Positions 58,382-64,000 of a stretch of DNA of 64,000 nt are shown here, one piece after another. The number at the start of each line of letters is the position of its first letter. The stretch's first letter is position 1. The notes below the pieces were generated by a model, which did no database searches, was not told the DNA's origin, and saw nothing but the letters and a program-made list of their open reading frames with translations. Origin of the DNA: Bacillus sp. X1(2014) (GTDB taxonomy: Bacteria > Bacillota > Bacilli > Bacillales_B > DSM-18226); assembly GCF_007678255.1 (NCBI RefSeq), contig NZ_VEED01000001.1, positions 620,001-684,000 on the forward strand. The letters are read 5' to 3'. The position numbers and the translations under genes were made by a program.

Positions 58382-60100
58382 CTATTCTCGATTATGTAAA
58401 AATTCTAGCAGGTCATTTTTATCCAGTGCATTTAACACGGATGATTTTTTAATCCAGCCTTTTTTGGCTGCGGAAACACCGATTTCCATATGCTTTAGTG
58501 TATCCATTTTATGTGCATCTGTGTTGATAAGGATTTTTACTCCCGCATCCTGTGCTCTGCGTAAATACTCCGCTGCTAGATCAAGCCTGTTTGGATTTGC
58601 ATTTAGTTCTAGTGCTGTATTAGTTTCTTTGGCAAGTTGGATCAATAAATCAATGTCTACATCGTATCCTTCGCGACGGCCGATTTTCCTGCCCGTTGGA
58701 TGAGCAATTAAATCCACATGGGCATTTGTTAACGCCGTCTTTAGACGCTCCATGATTTTTTCCCTTGGTTGAGAAAAGGCAGAATGAATGGAGGCAATCA
58801 CGAAATCCATCTCAGCTAGCAACTCATCATCATAATCCAAGCTGCCGTCTGGAAGAATATCCATCTCGACACCCGCTAGAATAAGAAAATCATCATACTT
58901 TTGATTCAGTCTGTTAATTTCTTCTCTTTGCATTAGTAGTCTTTCGCGTGTAAGACCATTAGCCACTTTTAAATACTGTGAATGGTCAGTGATGGCCATG
59001 TATTGATAACCTCTTGCCCGGCATGCATCAGCCATTTGTTCAATGGAATGGGCACCGTCGCTCCAGGTGGAATGCATGTGAAGATCCCCTTTAATATCTG
59101 CTAACTCAATTAATTCCTCAGTTGCACTGTATGTTTCGACTTCCTTCCCGTCCTCTCTTATTTCTGGAGGAATGAAGGGAAGATCAAAATGCTTGAAAAA
59201 TTCTTCTTCTGATGAGAAGGTGAGAATTTCCCCCGTCTCGATGATTTCAACGCCATACTCACTGATCTTTTCACCGCGTTCTTTCGCAAGTTGTCTCATT
59301 CGGACATTATGGTCTTTTGATCCAGTGAAATGATGCAGGGTTGTGATAAATTCTTCGGGTTTTACCAGGCGGAAATCGACAGAAATATCGTAATCATAGG
59401 CAAAAACGAGGGAAACCTTCGTTTCTCCAGCTCCAATCACTTCTTTAATGTTTGCTAATTGTAATAGCTGTTCGCGCACATGTTCAGGCTGATTAGTTGC
59501 AATGATAAAATCAAGATCCTTAATCGTCTCTCTCATTCTGCGCAGGCTTCCCGCACGTGAAAATCGCTCAATATCCTTGAAATTCTCTAGTGTAGCTTCA
59601 ATCTGCTCCGCAATGGGGATCATATAGGCTAACGGAAGCCGTTCAGGCCTTGTACCCACATTGGCAATGGCACCGAGAATTTTTTCCTCTGTTTTTTTAC
59701 CAAAACCAGCGAGTGCTTGAACCTTTCCTGCTTCACATGCTTCTTTTAAGCTGGAAACATCCACAACTTTCAACTCTTTGTATAGTTTGGCAATTTTCTT
59801 CCCCCCCAGACCTGGGAGCTGAAGTAATGGGATTAGTCCTCTTGGAACTTCCGCCTTTAATTCATTTAAAACAGAAGATGTACCCTCTTTTATGTATTCA
59901 TCTATGACAGCGGCCGTCCCTTTACCTATTCCAGAAATCGTTGTAAAATCTTCAATTTCTGTTAAGTCTCGTTCATCTGTTTCCAAGGCATTGCCCGCTT
60001 TTCGAAAAGCAGATACCTTAAAAGGGTTTTCTCCCTTTAACTCCATATAAGTGGCAATCGTTTCTAATAATCGTAATAAATCTTTTTTAGTTACTTCCAT
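58382..60100 (-). CDS. polX: DNA polymerase X (PolX)
   Basis: PolX is a DNA repair polymerase with 3'-5' exonuclease activity from its PHP domain. The 572-residue protein has the HhH and pol-beta fold (about 1-315; GSLRRMRETIKDLDFIIA carries the metal-binding Asp pair) and a C-terminal PHP domain (about 335-570) with DLHMHSTWSDG, ITDHS, GVEMDIL, IASIHS, HPTGR and NTDAH metal ligands. GTAGGTGA precedes the ATG. It is in the zapA-yshB-polX-mutS2-yshE operon. Confidence 0.95.
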   Translation of the reverse strand: MEVTKKDLLRLLETIATYMELKGENPFKVSAFRKAGNALETDERDLTEIEDFTTISGIGKGTAAVIDEYIKEGTSSVLNELKAEVPRGLIPLLQLPGLGGKKIAKLYKELKVVDVSSLKEACEAGKVQALAGFGKKTEEKILGAIANVGTRPERLPLAYMIPIAEQIEATLENFKDIERFSRAGSLRRMRETIKDLDFIIATNQPEHVREQLLQLANIKEVIGAGETKVSLVFAYDYDISVDFRLVKPEEFITTLHHFTGSKDHNVRMRQLAKERGEKISEYGVEIIETGEILTFSSEEEFFKHFDLPFIPPEIREDGKEVETYSATEELIELADIKGDLHMHSTWSDGAHSIEQMADACRARGYQYMAITDHSQYLKVANGLTRERLLMQREEINRLNQKYDDFLILAGVEMDILPDGSLDYDDELLAEMDFVIASIHSAFSQPREKIMERLKTALTNAHVDLIAHPTGRKIGRREGYDVDIDLLIQLAKETNTALELNANPNRLDLAAEYLRRAQDAGVKILINTDAHKMDTLKHMEIGVSAAKKGWIKKSSVLNALDKNDLLEFLHNRE

Positions 60101-60160
60101 TAATAAGTCACCTACCTACTGATTAGCATTTTCATTTTAGCCTACTTTATGGCATGAATA

Positions 60161-60187
60161 GAAAAACTTCTCTGCTACAGAGAAGTT
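60161..60187 (-). terminator. Terminator or attenuator between yshB and polX
   Basis: AACTTCTCT and AGAGAAGTT form a 9-bp stem with loop GTAGC, followed on the minus strand by TTTCTATTC. It includes the yshB stop codon, so some transcripts may end before polX. Confidence 0.6.
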
Positions 60188-60729
60188 AAAGCAGCTGTAT
60201 ATTCAATCCACAAGCTTTTTATTTGCTGTGAAAGGATCGGCGTGTTATTCACAATTGCTTTTGACATGATCGATTGATCCAAAGCATTTTGCATAAATTC
60301 TATTGGTACAAGGGCTGAAATATATAATAAAATAAAGATAACTAAATACACTTCAACGAAACCTAGAATTCCTCCTGCCCAAACATTCAATTGCCTTAAG
60401 ATAGGCAAATGAGCAACGAAGTCAAGCATGGAACCAATAATTTGCAATAACACTTTTACCGCAAAAAAGATGATGACAAAGGCAATCGCACGATAAAAGG
60501 CGGCTTCCATATTACTGCTGTCGCCAAGGATTTTTAGGGAAGACATATTACCGAAGTTCGGATAAGGAATCCATAATGTTAACTTCGGTGCTAACTGTTC
60601 ATAGTATGAATATGCTGCTACATATGCAATAATAAAACCTATTAAATGAAAAAGCTGCAGAATAAAGCCTCTTTTCAGGCCTACAAAGAATCCAATAATT
60701 AAAAAAATGATAATTGCTAAATCCAACAT
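60175..60729 (-). CDS. yshB: YshB, CvpA-family membrane protein
   Basis: The 184-residue protein has four or five hydrophobic segments and the CvpA pattern (LDLAIIIFLIIGFFVGLKRGF at the start, then GGILGFVEVYLVIF near 123). CvpA proteins are linked to colicin V export in E. coli; the Bacillus role is unknown. It lies six bases after zapA. Confidence 0.9.
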   Translation of the reverse strand: MLDLAIIIFLIIGFFVGLKRGFILQLFHLIGFIIAYVAAYSYYEQLAPKLTLWIPYPNFGNMSSLKILGDSSNMEAAFYRAIAFVIIFFAVKVLLQIIGSMLDFVAHLPILRQLNVWAGGILGFVEVYLVIFILLYISALVPIEFMQNALDQSIMSKAIVNNTPILSQQIKSLWIEYTAALTSL

Positions 60730-60735
60730 GGTATT

Positions 60736-60996
60736 TTAGTCCTTTTCCTTTTGTCGTTCTTTTTGTAGCCGATTTAATTCGTCTTTCATTTGAAGAAAAT
60801 CATTGACTGCATTTACAGCTGTTAAAACGGCGAGTTTGGTTTCATCTAAATTGGGATTCTTATAACTGATTTCGCGCATTTTATTGTCAACCAATGAGGC
60901 CACATGCCGGATGTGACTTGGACTTTCGGAACCCATAATAACATATTGTTGTCCGTATATATCTACGGTAGTTCTATTTTTTTGATTATTCGACAA
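60736..60996 (-). CDS. zapA: Cell division protein ZapA
   Basis: ZapA bundles FtsZ. The start is TTG 60996 (MSNNQKNRTTVDIYGQQY) with GGAGG seven bases upstream; the ATG at 61002 is only one base from that site. The 86-residue protein has the family motif TTVDIYGQ, SPSHIRHVASLVDNKMREI and a C-terminal coiled coil (LQMKDELNRLQKE). It starts the operon and is divergent from rnhC. Confidence 0.94.
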   Translation of the reverse strand: MSNNQKNRTTVDIYGQQYVIMGSESPSHIRHVASLVDNKMREISYKNPNLDETKLAVLTAVNAVNDFLQMKDELNRLQKERQKEKD

Positions 60997-61029
60997 CGTC
61001 ATGCCTCCATTCAGAGAATCCTATTCTCT

Positions 61030-61058
61030 ATCATAACATGAACCGTTATCTGTGGAAA
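61030..61058 (-). promoter_or_regulatory. Probable promoter of zapA operon
   Basis: TTTCCA and TATGAT are 17 bp apart on the minus strand, about 35 bp upstream of zapA. Confidence 0.45.
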
Positions 61059-61104
61059 AGTTAAAGCGTATTTTATCTTTATTTAGAAATGTGGTGTATA
61101 TAGT

Positions 61105-62049
61105 ATGGCTAATGTTGTATTGAATCTAGATATGAATAAGATCATGGAAATGAGAAACTATTACGGAAAAAGTTTATTAGATAAAAACATTCCCGGCAGT
61201 GTGTTTGCTGCAAAAACGTCTGCCTGTATGATTACAGCTTATAAATCTGGCAAAGTATTATTCCAAGGAAACGATAGTGAAAAAGAGGCCAGTAAATGGG
61301 GAAGTGCCACCTCAAACAAGCCTTCCTCTCCTTCTAAATCGAAATCACCAGCGAAAGGCGACCTGCCTATTGGGATTAGTCAAATGTCAGTGATTGGTTC
61401 AGATGAAGTTGGGACGGGAGACTTTTTCGGTCCAATTACAGTCGTGGCTGCGTATGTGAAAAAGGAAAATATTCCATTGATGAAAGAATTAGGCGTGCGG
61501 GATTCGAAGGATTTAAACGATGAAAAAATTATTGCAATTGCGAAGGTCATTAAAGATATTATTCCCTTTAGTTTAATGACATTAAAAAACGAAAAGTATA
61601 ATCAGGTTCAAAAAGCAGGAATGTCGCAGGGAAAAATGAAGGCGCTCTTACATAATCAAGCGATTTTAAATGTATTAGACAAAATCTCGCCTGAGAAGCC
61701 TGAAGCAATACTTATCGACCAATTTGTTCAAGGCAGTACCTATTTTCAGCATATTAAAGGCCAAAAAGCAGTGGCCAAAGAAAATGTTTGTTTTAGTACG
61801 AAAGCAGAAGGAATTCATCTCGCTGTTGCTGCAGCAAGTATTCTCGCACGATATGCCTTCATCCAATATATTGATAAACTCAGCGAGTCTGCAGGCTTCA
61901 AAATTCCAAAAGGTGCAGGGGCACAGGTGGATGTAGCTGCAGCAAAGCTAATCATGAGTAAAGGCCGTGACATCCTTCCGTCTTATGTAAAGCTTCACTT
62001 TGCCAATACGGACAAAGCGATCGCCCTTGTTAGTAAAAAACGAAATTGA
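61105..62049 (+). CDS. rnhC: Ribonuclease HIII
   Basis: RNase HIII removes RNA from RNA-DNA hybrids. The 314-residue protein has an N-terminal TBP-like substrate domain (about 1-85), a short Ser/Lys-rich linker, and the nuclease with metal ligands in IGSDEVGTGDFFGPI near 97-111 and VRDSKDLND near 132. The ribosome binding site (GTGGTG) is weak. It is divergent from zapA as in B. subtilis. Confidence 0.95.
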   Translation: MANVVLNLDMNKIMEMRNYYGKSLLDKNIPGSVFAAKTSACMITAYKSGKVLFQGNDSEKEASKWGSATSNKPSSPSKSKSPAKGDLPIGISQMSVIGSDEVGTGDFFGPITVVAAYVKKENIPLMKELGVRDSKDLNDEKIIAIAKVIKDIIPFSLMTLKNEKYNQVQKAGMSQGKMKALLHNQAILNVLDKISPEKPEAILIDQFVQGSTYFQHIKGQKAVAKENVCFSTKAEGIHLAVAAASILARYAFIQYIDKLSESAGFKIPKGAGAQVDVAAAKLIMSKGRDILPSYVKLHFANTDKAIALVSKKRN

Positions 62050-62110
62050 TATGATTTTTTGGGCTGTTTTTCGAATAGATATATAAAAACAGCGTTTGGA
62101 GGAGTTTAGG

Positions 62111-62401
62111 TTGGCAAATAGACTAAGTGAATCGGAGATTACTGCAGCTGTTGCGAGCTTATCAGGCTGGAAATTGGACGGAAAATTCATTGTGAAAAAG
62201 TACCGCTTTCGTGAGTTTTTACAAGGCGTAGCGTTTGTAAATGTCATTGCACAGCTTTCAGAAGAAAAAAATCATCATCCATTCATGGCGATTGATTATA
62301 AATTAGTGACACTGCGATTAACCTCATGGAATGCCGGGGGGTTAACTGATTTGGATATCACTTTAGCGAAAAACTATGACTCGATTTATGAAAAGATATA
62401 A
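62111..62401 (+). CDS. 4a-hydroxytetrahydrobiopterin dehydratase (PCD/DCoH family)
   Basis: The start is TTG 62111 behind TTGGAGGAG (62096-62104), which the longer open frame would overlap. The 96-residue protein has the PCD motif EEKNHHPFMAIDYKLVTLRLTSW near 56-78; the third catalytic His is replaced by Trp, a permitted variation in the family. The enzyme recycles oxidised pterin after aromatic amino acid hydroxylation. No hydroxylase is seen here, so its role in this organism is unclear. It follows rnhC by about 60 bp. Confidence 0.88.
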   Translation: MANRLSESEITAAVASLSGWKLDGKFIVKKYRFREFLQGVAFVNVIAQLSEEKNHHPFMAIDYKLVTLRLTSWNAGGLTDLDITLAKNYDSIYEKI

Positions 62402-62418
62402 TTGTACGTGAATTTTAA

Positions 62419-62455
62419 AGAGGATGTCGCAAATTTGACATCCTCTGTTGTATTT
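62419..62455 (+). terminator. Terminator of the rnhC-pterin dehydratase unit
   Basis: AGAGGATGTC and GACATCCTCT form a 10-bp stem with loop GCAAATTT, followed by TGTTGTATTT. The T run is broken. Confidence 0.65.
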
Positions 62456-62607
62456 AATTTGTAAATGGTTAGATTTATCGAAAAAATGAATGAATTTTAT
62501 CTAATAAAAGTAGTGTTGTTCATTGCATGCATTGTTTTTAAAAAAATTAGTACATTTTCAACAACAAAATAGCAATTCACCGTCTATTGAGCGGTTATAA
62601 AACTTGT

Positions 62608-62700
62608 TATTTGCGAATAAATCGGTTTTATTTGCGGATTGAGCCGTTTTATTTGCGGATTGCACAGTTTTATTTGCGCATTGACCTATTTTATTTGCGC
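62608..62700 (+). repeat. 21-bp periodic TATTTGCG array
   Basis: In the 320-bp gap between the pterin dehydratase and the NERD gene, core TATTTGCG starts at 62608, 62629, 62650, 62671 and 62692, exactly 21 bp apart. Units read TTTGCGGATTG or TTTGCGCATTG in the middle, with variable bases between. The neighbouring stretch 62456-62607 is A+T-rich with nothing else recognised. Confidence 0.9.
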
Positions 62701-62721
62701 ATTGAACTTTGGCACGTAATT

Positions 62722-63710
62722 TCATAGAAAAGTAACAGGAAAGTAAATTCGATTCTTTTTTGATCCTGTACTTTTAAGATTTTCGGAACGCAGCATTCTA
62801 CCCGCAATATTAATTGAATCAAGATGGGTAAATTCTCGGAACTGTTGGTTAGTAATATTTAAATCAATCAGTAAAAAGTAGTCTATTAGGGCATTTTTAT
62901 GCGCATCTACTGAAAATTTGTCGCATGAAGGACAATACCACTTTTGTTTTTTGCGAACAAGTGGTAAGTAGTTGCAGTGAGGACAACAGACTCCAGTTAA
63001 TATATCAGCTTTGTTAATTCCGTACTTTTTCAAAACATAGCTAGTCGGTACCTTATTCATTTTTACGAGAAGTCGACTCAGTTTTCGGAGGTCTTTCGCA
63101 TGAATGAATGAAGTAACATATTGCTTTTCAAAAAACTGAATTTTATTAAGGAAAACATCTGACTTACATATTCGTGGTTTTACTTTATGAGTGTTTTTTC
63201 GTTGATGACATATGAAGCATAGTTATTGCTTAAAACTACTATGTAATCGACCGGAATTGGAGGAAATTTATGTTCTGCCATTAGTTTTTCTAGAAACTTT
63301 TTATGCCTTTCGGATTGAGCAATTGGATCAGGGTAGCCTTTTTCCTTTTCATTATTTATTTGAATAAACTGTTCATTTTCTGTATCAAATATTAATTTGC
63401 CAGCCATATTCTTCACTTCAACAATTAGGGCGAATTGTGATGTTAGGAGAAGGGTATCAATTTGGCAGTTGTAGTCACCATCAGGAAGGTTTAAATCGTG
63501 GAGTATTAGGTATTTATCAATTGGCAGGAGACGTAAATAATAATCAAGACTCACTTCACCTTTGTAACCAGCCTGTCTCCTCCCCAGCTCCTCTAAAATT
63601 TGCTGATACTTTTGGTAATTCAATGGAAGACGTCGGCATAACGCCTCTAAAATAAGAAGTACTAATGGAATTGTCCTTTCTTTTATAACCAATCTTTTCA
63701 CTCCTTTCAT
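62722..63710 (-). pseudogene. NERD-domain protein gene broken by a frameshift
   Basis: The first part (63710-63180, 176 residues) has a NERD nuclease-related domain (GYKGEVSLDYYLRLLP, NCQIDTLLLTSQFALIVEVKN). The second part (from ATG 63060) has a zinc ribbon with CCPHC...CPSC and a C-terminal helical segment. Between them the frame resumes at once if one A is added in the minus-strand run CTCATAAAG (plus 63184-63186): VKPRICKSDVFLNKIQ... then reads through to the second part. The restored protein would be 329 residues, close to the size I expect for full-length NERD proteins of Bacillus. A true mutation and a sequencing error are both possible. Confidence 0.88.
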
Positions 63711-63735
63711 TTTACTAATATAATTCTGAAAGGAG

Positions 63736-63750
63736 CAGGTAATCCCTGCC
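63736..63750. promoter_or_regulatory. Palindrome upstream of the NERD gene
   Basis: GCAGG-TAATC-CCTGC is a 5-bp inverted repeat 26 bp upstream of the NERD start codon, preceded by GAAAGGA. It may be an operator. Support is weak. Confidence 0.3.
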
Positions 63751-63838
63751 GAATAATAGCGGAATTTGTTAATAAAGTTTGTCTATTAATTTCACAAAGA
63801 AATAAATCAGCGAACCGGAAATTTCATTTAAGAAAAAA

Positions 63839-63875
63839 AAGCTAGTTCGAAAACAATCTTCGAACTAGCTTTTTG
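63839..63875 (-). terminator. Terminator of pheT
   Basis: AGCTAGTTCGAA and TTCGAACTAGCT form a 12-bp stem with loop GATTGTTT, followed by TTTTTTTC on the minus strand. Confidence 0.9.
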
Positions 63876-64000
63876 TTAACCCCTTAAAACTGCACCTGCT
63901 TTTTCTTCTAACGCAGCAAGTACTCGGTTATGAATCTTCGTCACTTCTTCATCTGTTAACGTACGTTCCGGATCAACATACTTTAGAGAGAACGCAATAG
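63876..64000 (-). CDS. pheT: Phenylalanyl-tRNA synthetase beta chain, 3' end
   Basis: Only the last 41 codons are in the window; the gene continues beyond 64000. The translated end ([20 protein letters not shown], then [19 protein letters not shown]) matches the C-terminal ferredoxin-fold anticodon-binding domain of PheT. PheT forms the alpha2-beta2 enzyme charging tRNA-Phe. Position beside rnhC agrees with B. subtilis. Confidence 0.92.
   Translation of the reverse strand, partial: IAFSLKYVDPERTLTDEEVTKIHNRVLAALEEKAGAVLRG

Overview
The window is a stretch of low-to-moderate G+C chromosome from an endospore-forming Bacillaceae bacterium. Gene order over most of it matches the Bacillus subtilis valS/folC to rnhC/pheT segment, including the spore genes spoVID, ysxE, gerM and gerE. 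Two features differ from B. subtilis: a type IV pilus operon sits downstream of folC, and the intergenic regions carry many repeats. This suggests a relative outside the subtilis group, such as a Neobacillus- or Mesobacillus-like species. The genus is an inference from repeat style and gene content only. Nearly all genes are on the minus strand, so transcription runs from high to low coordinates. No prophage, insertion sequence with a transposase, or CRISPR array was seen.

Regions, left to right. (1) 1-8745: type IV pilus locus with pilC, pilT, pilB, a VanW-like exported protein, a membrane protein and three prepilin-like proteins. It is followed by a membrane GAF-GGDEF diguanylate cyclase (8986-10707). 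PilB has an N-terminal MshEN domain, a known c-di-GMP-binding type. (2) 10769-17853: folC, valS with a T-box leader, a small membrane protein, ysxE and spoVID. (3) 18019-18541: a 21-bp-periodic repeat array. (4) 18644-24865: haem operon hemA-hemX-hemC-hemD-hemB-hemL. (5) 25144-34954: ysxD, ysxC, lonA, lonB, a second 21-bp array, clpX, tig and ysoA (protein quality control). (6) 35073-41561: tRNA-Arg, ysnB, rdgB, rph, gerM, racE, a MarR regulator, a YneR-like protein, a small ORF, gerE and a class D sortase. (7) 41709-49184: sdhCAB, yslB, lysC under a lysine riboswitch, and uvrC. (8) 49530-55349: trxA and the fatty-acid degradation cluster lcfA, fadR, fadB, etfB, etfA. (9) 55484-62401: a 27-residue ORF, yshE, mutS2, polX, yshB, zapA, rnhC and a pterin dehydratase. 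(10) 62608-64000: a third 21-bp array, a frameshifted NERD-domain gene and the 3' end of pheT.

The strongest unexplained signal is a family of three intergenic arrays whose short core (A/T-rich TTYGC) recurs every 21 bp, two helical turns, across otherwise divergent sequence. Other points: a FadR operator lies directly on a good promoter in front of fadR rather than lcfA, with a MITE-like element in the leader; an internal start in lysC gives a beta subunit; and the NERD gene is broken by one missing base. Many genes start with TTG or GTG behind good ribosome binding sites (spoVID, lonA, clpX, gerE, racE, fadR, zapA, the pterin dehydratase), so several starts below are shorter than the longest open frame.
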